Assembly (NCBI GenBank): GCA_001596135.1
Contig: CP014773.1
Span: 2,170,001-2,234,000, forward strand
Reading direction: 5' to 3'
DNA length: 64,000 nt
Source of the DNA: Mucilaginibacter sp. PAMC 26640
GTDB taxonomy: Bacteria > Bacteroidota > Bacteroidia > Sphingobacteriales > Sphingobacteriaceae
The translations under genes were made by a program, and so were the position numbers. The stretch's first letter is position 1, and each line of letters begins with the position of its first letter. Below the pieces are notes generated by a model. The model did not search any database. It was not told the origin of the DNA and saw nothing but the letters and a program-made list of their open reading frames with translations. Positions 50,598 to 59,470 of the stretch are shown here, piece after piece.

Positions 50598-53549
50598 ATG
50601 AACCAGGCAAATTCCAATCGACACATTTTGTTAATAGCGTTATTAGTGCTATTGGGTTTAACCTCCCCAAATATTAGCCAGGCACAGCTACGCAATGCTC
50701 GATTTAAAAATAACCCGCCAGTCGCCGACACACTATTGACGCGGTTCCAATCTCCGCCGGATTCTGCCAGATCAAGGGTCTATTGGTTTTGGATATACAA
50801 CCGGGTTACAAAAGAAGGCATCACCAGAGATCTCGAAGAATTCAGAGCGAAGGGTATTAGTGGCGTGAACCTGATCTGCAACGGTGGCTATGGCGGTAAG
50901 GAACCATTACTGGGAGTTGACTTTTTAGGTAAAGAGTGGCGGACGCTTTTCAGACATGCTATTCGTGAAGCAAAAAGGCTGCATCTGGAATTTGGTTTCA
51001 ACCTGGCAGGAGGATGGACGTTAATGGGTCCTTCTGTTACGCAGGACGATGCCATGAAAAAAATTGTAACAGCAGAGCTTACCGTTAATGGCGGGACAAA
51101 ATTTTCCGGAGCGCTGCCGCAGCCTGAGCAGATTGAGGGGTATTATCATGATATTACCGTTCAGGCCTATCCATTGCCAGCCACTGATAAAATCGTTGAT
51201 CTAAAAATGGTCATAGATATTTCATCGCATTTAAATCCTAATGGCGTTTTGAACTGGACTGTACCACCCGGAAAATGGGTGATCTTAAGAAGCGGTTATA
51301 CGCTAACGGGCCATCCCTGGAGCAAATGGAAAGCGTACCCGGATGGTGACACGTTTAAAGGCGGCGAAGGTTATGAGATCGACTATCTAAGTAAAGCTGC
51401 ATTGGACAATTACTTTAACTATTTAGGTAAAACCGTTATTGAAGAGGCAAAAAAGGCAGGAGGGAAAATCGACTATCTGTGGAGCGACAGTTGGGAATGC
51501 GGTAAACTAACCTGGACGCAGGATTTTCCCAATCAGTTCAAGAAATTCCGTGGTTATGACCTGAAACCTTTCTTGCCGGTTTTAGCAGGGTACACTGTTG
51601 TCGATTCTGCAATCACTGCACGTTTCCGGGAGGATTTTGATAGGACGATTCAGGATTGTATCGCTGAGAATTGCTATGGACATTTTGCCTACTTATGCCA
51701 TCAATATGGAATGAAAGTTGGTAACGAAGCGGGCGGGCCCAATGATATCCCTCCACAAGATGTTTTAAAGAATTTTAGTACCAGTGATATATTAGCCGGC
51801 GAATTTTGGGTAAACGGACATCGAAATGCGCCGGGCGGATACAATAAAAACCGAAATTCGAGACTTAATCTGAAGCAGACTGCTACCGCAGCGCATGTGT
51901 ATGGTAAAAAACAAGCGGAAGCCGAAGCTTTTACAGAACAGGAAAAAGATGCCACCCATTGGACACTTGGCCCATCTGATTTAAAACCTTACGCCAATGA
52001 TGCCTTTGTTGAAGGTATCAATCGCTTAATGCTACATTCTGCAACCAGCCAGCCCCCGTCTGACGGCAAGCCGGGCTATGAGTATTGTGCCGGAACTCAT
52101 TTTTCTCCAAATATTACCTGGTGGGAACAATCGTCTGCCTTTTTCAACTACCTCAATCGTTGCCAGTACATGCTTCAGCAAGGAAACTTTTTTGCAGATG
52201 TGTGCTACTATCTGGGAGAAAGACCGCCGCTTTTGGCACCCCCCAAATACAGTATACCGACACTTGGTGCCGGCTATGACTGCGATTACATTAACCCGGA
52301 TGTGCTTCTTAACAGGATGACCGTAAGGAACGGGCGTATTGTATTGGCCGGAGGAATGGTTTACAAACTGTTTGTTTTACAAAATTGTGTTTCCCCAACG
52401 CCGGAAATTGCGGCCGAGGTTGGGCGGTATCAGGGGCTAAAGGTTTCGCCAATTCCTTCCAGAGAAATGTCATTGCCTGTAATCAGGAAAATAAGAAGCT
52501 TAATTTATATGGGGGCTACAGTGGTTGGCGCACCTCCTGAAAATGCCGGGGAGCTTAACGGTCACCCGGTAACTGATGCGGAGGTTAGAAAAATTGCCAC
52601 AGAAATTTGGGGCGACCTTGACGGTAAAACACGAACAGAGCGCAGATTAGGTAAAGGCCGTGTAATTTGGGGGAAAACGGAGAGAGAGATCTTAAAAGCT
52701 GATGGTGTAATACCAGACATGACCTTTACTGGCCAAGCTGAAGATGCAGATCAGTTTAATTATATCCATCGTCAGGATGGTGAGACGGAAATTTATTTCG
52801 TAATCAACCGGACTAATAAAAAACAAACACACGACTTTACTTTTAGAATTGCCGGTAAACAGCCCGAAATATGGGATGCATTAACTGGTAAAAAGACCAA
52901 CGCAACGGCTTACAAGCAAACAAACGATGAAACAACGATGCCGTTGGACCTTGACCCATTCGGTTCTTATTTTATCGTGTTTCGGAAATCTGGTCATTCT
53001 AATGGTACTGCCGCACATAACTTTCCGCAATTGGTTCAACTGAGTACTTTGGTTGGGCCGTGGAACGTATCATTTGACCCTACCTGGGGTGGCTCGTCGA
53101 AGACTACCTTCCCTGAGTTGGTCAGCTGGACTAAACGCCGGGAAGAAGGGATTAAACACTACTCGGGTTTGGCAACCTACAGCAAAACTTTTGATCTGGA
53201 AGCTGCCGCAGCTGAAAGTTTATCAGAAAAAGATAAAAGAATATTTCTTGATCTTGGTGAAGTGAAAAATGTGGCGGTGGTACGCGTTAACGGAAAAGAT
53301 TTAGGTGTTTTATGGTGCGCCCCCTGGCGTGTTGATATTACTGATGCATTAAAACAGAAGGGCAATGTATTACAAATTGATATCATCAATTTATGGGCAA
53401 ACCGGGTGGTTCATGATCTCAGCCTTCCGAAAGAAAAAAGATTAACTAAGACTCACGAAAGCTTTCGGTTTGACATGTTGAATGTGAACACTCCTCCGCT
53501 TGAGTCTGGATTAATTGGCCCGGTCAGGCTTTTTACGGCAACAAAATAA
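50598..53549 (+). CDS. GH106-type alpha-L-rhamnosidase-like glycosidase, secreted
   Basis: 983 residues from the ATG at 50598, giving a signal peptide that ends NISQAQ. N-terminal catalytic region begins SRVYWFWIYNRVTKEGITRD and DLEEFRAKGISGVNLICNGG, with FGFNLAGGWTLMGPSVTQDD and YLWSDSWECGKLTW typical of GH106, which cleaves L-rhamnose from pectin-type chains. A C-terminal beta-sandwich (about 830-980: WNVSFDPTWGG, YSGLATYSKTFDL, NGKDLGVLWCAPWRVDIT) resembles GH2-like sugar-binding domains. No SusC/SusD, sulfatase or regulator alongside, so it is an isolated enzyme rather than part of a full utilisation locus. Confidence 0.85.
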   Translation: MNQANSNRHILLIALLVLLGLTSPNISQAQLRNARFKNNPPVADTLLTRFQSPPDSARSRVYWFWIYNRVTKEGITRDLEEFRAKGISGVNLICNGGYGGKEPLLGVDFLGKEWRTLFRHAIREAKRLHLEFGFNLAGGWTLMGPSVTQDDAMKKIVTAELTVNGGTKFSGALPQPEQIEGYYHDITVQAYPLPATDKIVDLKMVIDISSHLNPNGVLNWTVPPGKWVILRSGYTLTGHPWSKWKAYPDGDTFKGGEGYEIDYLSKAALDNYFNYLGKTVIEEAKKAGGKIDYLWSDSWECGKLTWTQDFPNQFKKFRGYDLKPFLPVLAGYTVVDSAITARFREDFDRTIQDCIAENCYGHFAYLCHQYGMKVGNEAGGPNDIPPQDVLKNFSTSDILAGEFWVNGHRNAPGGYNKNRNSRLNLKQTATAAHVYGKKQAEAEAFTEQEKDATHWTLGPSDLKPYANDAFVEGINRLMLHSATSQPPSDGKPGYEYCAGTHFSPNITWWEQSSAFFNYLNRCQYMLQQGNFFADVCYYLGERPPLLAPPKYSIPTLGAGYDCDYINPDVLLNRMTVRNGRIVLAGGMVYKLFVLQNCVSPTPEIAAEVGRYQGLKVSPIPSREMSLPVIRKIRSLIYMGATVVGAPPENAGELNGHPVTDAEVRKIATEIWGDLDGKTRTERRLGKGRVIWGKTEREILKADGVIPDMTFTGQAEDADQFNYIHRQDGETEIYFVINRTNKKQTHDFTFRIAGKQPEIWDALTGKKTNATAYKQTNDETTMPLDLDPFGSYFIVFRKSGHSNGTAAHNFPQLVQLSTLVGPWNVSFDPTWGGSSKTTFPELVSWTKRREEGIKHYSGLATYSKTFDLEAAAAESLSEKDKRIFLDLGEVKNVAVVRVNGKDLGVLWCAPWRVDITDALKQKGNVLQIDIINLWANRVVHDLSLPKEKRLTKTHESFRFDMLNVNTPPLESGLIGPVRLFTATK

Positions 53550-53620
53550 ACGATTGGGGCAAAAAAAGGCATTTAAACGATTCGGGTAATGCAGAGCAAC
53601 CAGCGTTCTAAGTCTAATTA

Positions 53621-53821
53621 TTGGCGTTAACTGTTGAAATAGATGTTGATGGAATGTTTGACTGGGTTCAATTAGCTGGCGTTGGTGACAATACGCCCTT
53701 TTGGGATGAAAGTGTTCACAGCACAGCTGATGCACGAACGAAATATGGAGCAAATGCAGTAGACGCCAGCGGCCAAACTCTAAAGACCCAATACAGGATA
53801 CCAATATTATTTTGGCTATAG
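53621..53821 (+). pseudogene. Rhs core C-terminal fragment, truncated and frameshifted
   Basis: From about 53636 the frame reads IDVDGMFDWVQLAGVGDNTP, then FWDESVHSTADARTKYGANA and VDASGQTLK, the junction that follows IDPDGM at the end of the Rhs core in Bacteroidota. All preceding Rhs repeats are missing. After SGQTLK the reading passes to the toxin frame (PNTGYQYYFGYSQNDWGIQM): loss of one A near 53790 (CCCAAT for CCCAAAT) would explain it. Confidence 0.7.
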
Positions 53822-53843
53822 CCAAAATGATTGGGGTATTCAG

Positions 53844-54383
53844 ATGAATCAAGCTCAGCAAGCGCCATATGAGCAAACCTGGGCTGCTTTCCAGAATGGT
53901 GTGAATGGAAATAGTCGTGGTTTAGCTATGGCCCAAGGTACTGCCATGCTAGCTACAATGGTAATGGGTGGTGGCTTGACTGCAGGAGAATCCGCAGGTA
54001 ACTTTTTGATTAATGGGGTGGGAAGAAAAGCCGCTATTGCTGAAGGTATAGCTTTAGAATCACCTGCAAGTAGCCAAGTATTGAATTTTACATCGAAAGT
54101 TTTACAATCTAAATTCAAGCATGCCGGAGATTTTGGGGTATTAAGCAATTACGGTAGAGGGGCGGCTAGCGAGTTCAGTGCTGCAATCAATCAACATATA
54201 AATGCTGAGGGTACGCAACTTATTCAGGGTGCTTATCGTAATGGGAATAATCTAGTAAACTTCTATTTGAATGTCGAATCCGGTTTAAACGTAGTTTCAA
54301 GTAGAGCAGGACAATTCATCACTGGTGCTAGATTAAGCCCGGAACAAGTGCAATCAATATTAACTAGAGGATTTTTATGGTAG
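53844..54383 (+). CDS. Colicin D-type tRNase toxin domain (orphan Rhs-CT)
   Basis: 179 residues from the ATG at 53844. An alanine/glycine-rich linker (residues 1-80) is followed by a domain matching colicin D, which cuts the anticodon loop of tRNA-Arg: FKHAGDFG (K92, H93, the catalytic pair), EFSAAINQHIN, GAYR, ESGLNVVSSRAGQFITGARL and SPEQVQSIL. No signal or delivery module is attached, because the Rhs part upstream is broken. The immunity gene follows after four bases. GC content is visibly below that of the neighbours, in line with transfer. Confidence 0.82.
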   Translation: MNQAQQAPYEQTWAAFQNGVNGNSRGLAMAQGTAMLATMVMGGGLTAGESAGNFLINGVGRKAAIAEGIALESPASSQVLNFTSKVLQSKFKHAGDFGVLSNYGRGAASEFSAAINQHINAEGTQLIQGAYRNGNNLVNFYLNVESGLNVVSSRAGQFITGARLSPEQVQSILTRGFLW

Positions 54384-54387
54384 GCTT

Positions 54388-54693
54388 ATGAAATTAATAG
54401 ACAAAAAATCAGTAGAAAAATATGTTATTCTGTCCCGTCAATTTATAGATAAAGCTATTACCGGCGCCGATTTTGAAAATATGTTTATTAAAACAAGAAG
54501 GGAGGATAAATATTGGCTCGAAGGTCGTTTTGATAAGGATATAGGTAAGATCCTAGATGTTTTATTTTTGGATGTGAGTGATTATGTCCCGGATGAATTA
54601 TACGATATTGATGATCCTATCAACATAAATGAAAACGAATTAAATAACAGAGTAAGAGAAGCTCTTGTGAAACTGGAGAAATTGATTTTATAA
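54388..54693 (+). CDS. Colicin D immunity-like protein
   Basis: 101 residues, strongly acidic. FIDKAITGADFENMFIKTRR and ILDVLFLDVSDYVPDELYDI followed by DDPININENELNNRVREALV resemble the colicin D immunity protein (ITAIEF..., ELFM...YEIDD...VRSILEKF), which covers the tRNase active site. AT-rich. Overlapping position with the toxin gene supports the pairing. Confidence 0.75.
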   Translation: MKLIDKKSVEKYVILSRQFIDKAITGADFENMFIKTRREDKYWLEGRFDKDIGKILDVLFLDVSDYVPDELYDIDDPININENELNNRVREALVKLEKLIL

Positions 54694-54740
54694 AAATGTT
54701 GGGAATTTCGAACACCTAAAAAAGTGAGCTTATTTAACGA

Positions 54741-55110
54741 CTACAAGACTCACAGCCTGGCGCCTACTGGCGCGGGTTGCAGCGTAAGCCAAGCGCGGGG
54801 CGTACTCGTGTCTAAGCACTTGCAAAGTAGCCCCCCGCTCCCGCAAGAGATCGCTGCCGCCAGCGTCCCCGCTGGTGTGCCAGTATGCAAAGTAATCGGT
54901 ATGCAGATACCCGCAACTTTTAGAAGATATGTGCAGCTTCGGCATAGGGATAGGAGTGGATACCGGCCTTGTGGCTAATGCCTGCGCAGTATAAACGGAT
55001 AGCCCGGCCCGGAGGGAATGCCCAAAAAGATAATTTGGCGCCGATGCAGTTCCATGCTATAATAGACAAGGGGCACAGGCTACGTACGCATGCTAGCGGC
55101 GATGAAAAGA
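54741..55110. repeat. GC-rich non-coding block after the immunity gene
   Basis: About 370 bases sharply richer in G+C than the AT-rich immunity gene before it. Contains several hairpins, e.g. CCAGCG-TCCC-CGCTGG (54860-54875), CTGGCGCCTACTGGCGCGGG. Both strands have open frames with low-complexity Arg/Ala/Leu translations that I judge spurious. Probably a dispersed repeat associated with Rhs islands. Confidence 0.5.
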
Positions 55111-55256
55111 AGTAAGCAACACCAGCTAACGATCGCAACGTTCTACCTTTCTCTTGTAGCTTCAGTATAAATTTACACTTGTTTTAGCAGGGAGAAATTT
55201 CTATCAGGATGACAAAAACATGCGTAATTGCATCAAAAAGCCTATTTTACGGCAAC

Positions 55257-55296
55257 AAAAAAGGGTAAGCGACCATTAAAATGTGCTTACCCTTTT
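55257..55296 (-). terminator. Terminator of tRNA-Asn
   Basis: On the minus strand AAAAGGGTAAGC and GCTTACCCTTTT form a 12-bp stem directly after the tRNA and run into a T tract. A strong intrinsic terminator. Confidence 0.9.
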
Positions 55297-55297
55297 G

Positions 55298-55371
55298 CTC
55301 CTGAGCCTGGACTCGAACCAGGGACCCTCTGATTAACAGTCAGATGCTCTAACCAGCTGAGCTACTCAGGA
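55298..55371 (-). tRNA. tRNA-Asn (anticodon GTT)
   Basis: 74 nt on the minus strand. Acceptor TCCTGAG/CTCAGGA with discriminator G, D-arm GCTC...GAGC, anticodon stem TCTGA/TCAGA with loop CTGTTAA (GTT), T-arm CCTGG-TTCGAGT-CCAGG. No encoded CCA. Confidence 0.97.
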
Positions 55372-55453
55372 ATCTGGTTATTTACTCCTTGCTTTTTGTC
55401 TGCCGCTAACTTGCTGATGCAAATTGTTGGCGTTTTTTCCGTTTGGAGTGGTG

Positions 55454-55484
55454 CAAAAGTATGATTATTGAGGTAATTTCACAA
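55454..55484 (-). promoter_or_regulatory. Promoter of tRNA-Asn
   Basis: Read on the minus strand: TTG (55482-55484), 20-base spacer, TACTTTTG (55454-55461), about 80 bases before the mature tRNA. Confidence 0.75.
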
Positions 55485-55517
55485 TATTTGCGAAAAAAAA
55501 ATTAAAAATATTTTTAC

Positions 55518-56432
55518 ATGAGTTTGTTAGTTATTGGTACTGTGGCGTTTGACGCAATTGAAACCCCCTTCGGAAAAACAGAAAAAATCGTTGGAGGGGC
55601 TGCAACCTATGCCGGATTGGCCGCTTCTTACTTTTATGACAAGGTAAAAATCGTGGCTGTAGTGGGTGATGACTTCCCTGCCGAAGAGATTGCCGATTTA
55701 AATGCGCATAAAATCGATACCGAAGGACTGCAGATTAAGAAAGGTGAAAAATCCTTCTTTTGGAGTGGTAAGTATCATAATGATATGAACACGCGTGATA
55801 CGCTTGTTACCGATTTAAACGTGCTAGCCGATTTTGATCCTGTGATCCCTGAGAGCTACCAGGACTGCGAATACCTCATGCTGGGTAATCTAACCCCACA
55901 GGTGCAGCAAACGGTTATCAGACGCCTTAAAAACCGCCCAAAACTAATCGTAATGGATACGATGAACTTCTGGATGGATATTGCACTGGACGATTTGTTG
56001 GAAACCATTAAAATGGTGGATGTATTAACCATTAACGATGCCGAAGCACGCCAGCTTTCAGGAGAGTATTCGCTGGTGAAGGCTGCCGCCAAGATCCTGG
56101 CGATGGGTCCAAAATATTTGATCATAAAAAAAGGTGAGCATGGTGCGCTGCTTTTTCATGAGGACCATATCTTCTCGGCCCCTGCTTTACCGTTGGCAGA
56201 GGTTTTCGACCCGACCGGTGCGGGGGATACCTTTGCAGGTGGCTTTATCGGCTATATGGCAAAAGTAGGCACTATCAATTTCAACAACATGAAAAACGCC
56301 ATCATATTCGGTTCGGCACTGGCGTCGTTCTGCGTAGAGAAATTTGGCACCGAAAAAATTAAAAATCTTACTGCCGAAGAAGTAGCGGCGCGCATACAGC
56401 AGTTTGTTCAGCTTTCTTCTTTCGAAATTTAA
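55518..56432 (+). CDS. PfkB-family carbohydrate kinase
   Basis: 304 residues. Ribokinase fold with GGAATYAGLAAS near the N-terminus, the ATP-binding/anion-hole motif DPTGAGDTFAGGFIGYMA carrying the catalytic Asp, and VLTINDAEARQLSG. Substrate unknown; the family covers sugars and nucleosides. A typical conserved single gene next to the tRNA in an opposite orientation. Confidence 0.87.
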   Translation: MSLLVIGTVAFDAIETPFGKTEKIVGGAATYAGLAASYFYDKVKIVAVVGDDFPAEEIADLNAHKIDTEGLQIKKGEKSFFWSGKYHNDMNTRDTLVTDLNVLADFDPVIPESYQDCEYLMLGNLTPQVQQTVIRRLKNRPKLIVMDTMNFWMDIALDDLLETIKMVDVLTINDAEARQLSGEYSLVKAAAKILAMGPKYLIIKKGEHGALLFHEDHIFSAPALPLAEVFDPTGAGDTFAGGFIGYMAKVGTINFNNMKNAIIFGSALASFCVEKFGTEKIKNLTAEEVAARIQQFVQLSSFEI

Positions 56433-56451
56433 AAGGGCATTATCAATTACT

Positions 56452-56494
56452 AAAGGCGCAAAGCGGATTTCATCCCGAACTTTGCGCCTTTTTT
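56452..56494 (+). terminator. Terminator after the sugar kinase
   Basis: AAAGGCGCAAAG (56452-56463) and CTTTGCGCCTTT (56480-56491) form a perfect 12-bp stem followed by TTTT. Confidence 0.92.
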
Positions 56495-56660
56495 ATTTCT
56501 CAACAGGATCATAATAATACTGCGGAACCAGCATTGTTAACTAGTTATCCCCGCCCGGGGATGCTAAACTGTTATTTTTCAATCAATCTGGCAGGCATGA
56601 TTCCAAAGACGGTTCTATAGCTTTCTAAGAACCCTCGGCGCTTTTTACAGGCGCAAGCAC

Positions 56661-57164
56661 TCAGTTTTTCAAGGTCAGCAACAATTCATCCAGCTGGTGC
56701 AGATCTTTGGTAAAGCCTTCTTCAAAATTCATAGCTAAAGTTTTTTCAAGGTCAGCAAGGGTATCGAAGGTGTATAGCAAGTCTACCTTCACCTTATTGC
56801 CTTTTGTGGTGAACGTGCCGTTCCACAAGTTTTGGGCAAAGTTCGGACTCATGCTTCCATTTTCGTCACAAAAGCCATCGATAGCCGAAAAGGATGTTTC
56901 AGTTTCAATAGCCACGTAGTTTACCCTACTCCAAAACGTGCCCACATCCGGTACAATCATGGCATAATGCCAATAGCCCCCCGGGCGGAAATCCATTGTT
57001 TTGGTTTCCACACGGCAGGGTTCTGGTCCCCACCATTGGTCCAGCAATTCGGCAGTTGTCCATGCCTTCCATACCAGTGCCGGGTCACCATTAAACTCGC
57101 GAATCACGCGAATGGTGTTGTTTTTCTTGTTGACAGAAAACTCGAAAAATAGATTATTGCTCAT
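56661..57164 (-). CDS. START/SRPBCC (AHSA1-like) domain protein
   Basis: 167 residues from the ATG at 57164. IRVIREFNGDPALVWKAWTT, ELLDQWWGPEPCRVETKTMD and FRPGGYWHYAM are the AHSA1-type hydrophobic-ligand fold. Cytoplasmic, ligand unknown. In reverse orientation a -7 box TATATTTG (57268-57275) lies about 105 bases upstream, with no clear -33 TTG. Confidence 0.8.
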   Translation of the reverse strand: MSNNLFFEFSVNKKNNTIRVIREFNGDPALVWKAWTTAELLDQWWGPEPCRVETKTMDFRPGGYWHYAMIVPDVGTFWSRVNYVAIETETSFSAIDGFCDENGSMSPNFAQNLWNGTFTTKGNKVKVDLLYTFDTLADLEKTLAMNFEEGFTKDLHQLDELLLTLKN

Positions 57165-57371
57165 TTTCTTCAATGCTTTTAGCGCATTATAGCCGCCTGT
57201 TATTGGCTGCATTGCACGGAATTGACGTCGCCCTTTCTATCGATCTGGGTTTATCAAAATCCGCTTACAAATATACGCAACTGGCTGTTTGTTAAAGTAT
57301 TCTGAATTTATTTTGGGTCAATTAAATATTGTAAGTCATACGACTGTTGAAAAACCTTAAAAAAATCCCTC

Positions 57372-57406
57372 AAACATCTGATGTTTAAAATAAACATCGT
57401 ATGTTT
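57372..57406 (+). promoter_or_regulatory. Twin palindromic operator overlapping the GntR promoter
   Basis: AAACATCTGATGTTT (57372-57386, perfect) and AAACATCGTATGTTT (57392-57406, imperfect centre) are palindromes centred 20 bases apart, two helical turns. The -7 box TATGTTTG (57400-57407) lies in the second one. This looks like an autoregulatory operator for the FadR-type repressor 18 bases downstream. Confidence 0.75.
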
Positions 57407-57423
57407 GTATCAACAATAACATA

Positions 57424-58074
57424 ATGACGAATCAAAAATTATCAGACCAGGTTGCTGCGAAGCTAAGGCAGGATATTGCCGGAGGGAAATATAAAAGCGG
57501 CGAAAAAATACCTGCTGAACCTGAGTTGATGAAAGTTTACAAGGTTGGCCGTTCATCTGTCCGTGAAGCGGTTAAGAGCCTCGTTAATGCCGGGATTTTA
57601 AAAGTGCAACAGGGGGCGGGGACATTTGTGAACGAAACACTACCTGAAGAAAATATAGCCGATCGTTTACGGATAGCCGATTTTGAGGAGATCAACGTTG
57701 TGCGGATATTGCTGGAAGAAGAAATTGTAAAACTGGCAGTGGAAAACCATACACCGGCCCACCTGGATGAGATGGCAAATCAGCTGGCATTACGTAAGCA
57801 GGCTATTGCAGATGAAGACAGGCAAGCCTGCACCAATGCTGATGTAGCTTTTCATATGGCTATGGCTCACGCATCCAATAATAAGGTGCTGGTTGCTTTA
57901 TACCAGAATTTCACGCATACCATCCGGACCTTCTTTTCTCAACGTGAAGAGATGGGAATTGGGCATTTTGCCATGAGCCACCATCTGCACCAAGATCTTT
58001 TACGGGCGGTAAAAGCGAAGCGGAAAAAACAGGCGCAGGAAATCATCCGGAATATTTTAGCTAATAATTACTAA
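57424..58074 (+). CDS. GntR-family regulator (FadR subfamily)
   Basis: 216 residues. N-terminal winged helix (about 5-70) with GEKIPAEPELMKVYKVGRSS, VREAVKSLVNAGIL and QQGAGTFV; C-terminal FCD domain (about 80-210) with histidines in DVAFHMAMAHASNN and SHHLHQDLL that usually hold a metal and an organic acid effector. It precedes a TSUP transporter gene by 12 bases, so it likely represses the operon with itself. Confidence 0.9.
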   Translation: MTNQKLSDQVAAKLRQDIAGGKYKSGEKIPAEPELMKVYKVGRSSVREAVKSLVNAGILKVQQGAGTFVNETLPEENIADRLRIADFEEINVVRILLEEEIVKLAVENHTPAHLDEMANQLALRKQAIADEDRQACTNADVAFHMAMAHASNNKVLVALYQNFTHTIRTFFSQREEMGIGHFAMSHHLHQDLLRAVKAKRKKQAQEIIRNILANNY

Positions 58075-58086
58075 CACAATCCAATC

Positions 58087-58920
58087 ATGACAATTCTCAC
58101 ATTTACATTAATACTACTGGCAGGGGTATATTTGGCCGGGCTGGTTGGTTCGCTTACCGGCTTGGGTGGTGGCGTAGTAGTGATTCCATTACTAACGCTG
58201 GTTTTTCATGTAGACATCCGGTACGCCATTGGCGCGGCATTGCTGGCTTCCATTGCTAATTCATCAGGTGCAGCCAGCGCCTACGTAAAGGAAGGCATCA
58301 CCAATATCCGCCTGGGTATGTTCCTGGAGATAGCAACTACAATTGGTGCGGTTGGTGGTGCGGTAATTGCCGTTTATACGCCCACCAATACCATTGCTAT
58401 ACTTTTCGGGGTCATTCTGCTTTTTTCGGCCGCCATGACTATCCGTAAAAAAAACCAGGAAGCTCTGGTAACCGGCAGTGCACTGTCTTTAAAACTAAAG
58501 TTAAATAGCAGTTATCCTACTAAAGATGGTGTGGTTAGCTACCAGTTAAAAAATGTGGGGGCCGGCTTTTCTATCATGACGCTGGCGGGCGTAATGTCGG
58601 GCTTGCTGGGTATCGGGTCTGGCGCGCTCAAGGTTTTGGCTATGGATTCAACCATGCGGATTCCGTTCAAAGTCAGTACTACCACAAGCAACTTCATGAT
58701 TGGCGTAACGGCCGCAGCAAGTGCAGTTGTATATCTGCAACGCGGCTATATGGATGCCGGAATTGCTTTCCCGGTTGTGCTGGGTGTATTGGGTGGCGCA
58801 TTCACAGGGTCGAAATTATTGACCCGCATAGACCCCAAATATTTGAAATACCTGTTTTGCATAGCTATCTCTTTTGTGGCAATAGAGATGATTTATAACG
58901 GCTATAATCACCAATTTTAA
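58087..58920 (+). CDS. TSUP-family transporter (TauE/SafE)
   Basis: 277 residues, about eight membrane helices. Two inverted halves each carry the family glycine motif: GSLTGLGGGVVVIPLLTLVF and GVMSGLLGIGSGALKVLAMD. Family members export sulfite, sulfoacetate or other organic anions. Control by a FadR-type regulator suggests the substrate is a small organic acid. Seventeen bases before DUF1634. Confidence 0.88.
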   Translation: MTILTFTLILLAGVYLAGLVGSLTGLGGGVVVIPLLTLVFHVDIRYAIGAALLASIANSSGAASAYVKEGITNIRLGMFLEIATTIGAVGGAVIAVYTPTNTIAILFGVILLFSAAMTIRKKNQEALVTGSALSLKLKLNSSYPTKDGVVSYQLKNVGAGFSIMTLAGVMSGLLGIGSGALKVLAMDSTMRIPFKVSTTTSNFMIGVTAAASAVVYLQRGYMDAGIAFPVVLGVLGGAFTGSKLLTRIDPKYLKYLFCIAISFVAIEMIYNGYNHQF

Positions 58921-58937
58921 TACCCAATTCTTTTACA

Positions 58938-59339
58938 ATGAAAAAGCTAATTTCAAAACATTTTTTTGCCGATCAGGATATCGAACAATTTATAGGCCTG
59001 CAGTTAAGATACGGAGTGGTGACTGCGAGCCTGATCGTTCTTTTTGGTGGATTGATCTATCTTGCCCAGTCCGGGCAAATGCCATTACCTGCCTATCACC
59101 ATTTTATTGGTGTCAGCGGTGGTTACACTTCCTTCGGCCAAATTATTACAGGCGTGAAAAATATGCAGGCCAAAGGAGTGATTGAATTAGGCGTGGTTGT
59201 ACTTATTGCAACGCCAATTTTGCGGATCTTTTTTTCGCTGATTGGCTTTATAATGGAAAAAGATAAAATGTATATCGTGATTACAACCATTGTATTAACA
59301 GTGATGATGTTAAGTATTTTCGGTGGACTGAAAATATAG
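58938..59339 (+). CDS. DUF1634 membrane protein
   Basis: 133 residues with three membrane helices (about 30-47, 84-102, 110-130). The N-terminal soluble stretch, then VTASLIVLFGGLIYLAQSGQ, and LGVVVLIATPILRIFFSLIG match DUF1634, a family repeatedly found next to TSUP transporters and thought to be a small partner subunit. Third gene of the GntR-TSUP operon. Confidence 0.82.
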   Translation: MKKLISKHFFADQDIEQFIGLQLRYGVVTASLIVLFGGLIYLAQSGQMPLPAYHHFIGVSGGYTSFGQIITGVKNMQAKGVIELGVVVLIATPILRIFFSLIGFIMEKDKMYIVITTIVLTVMMLSIFGGLKI

Positions 59340-59470
59340 GCTCTTGCTGCCCCAAGGGCATTGAAAATCGTTATTAAATCCGCTACCGGCTATTGATCAC
59401 AATGAATTTCAGTGCCAGATACAAAAACTAACGAAATCAAACTGCGAAATTATGCCAGCAAATAAAGCCA

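Noticed and set aside
54724..54978. Open frames on both strands in the GC-rich block after the immunity gene
   Set aside because: Low-complexity translation caused by G+C bias and hairpins; no recognisable fold and both strands are equally open.
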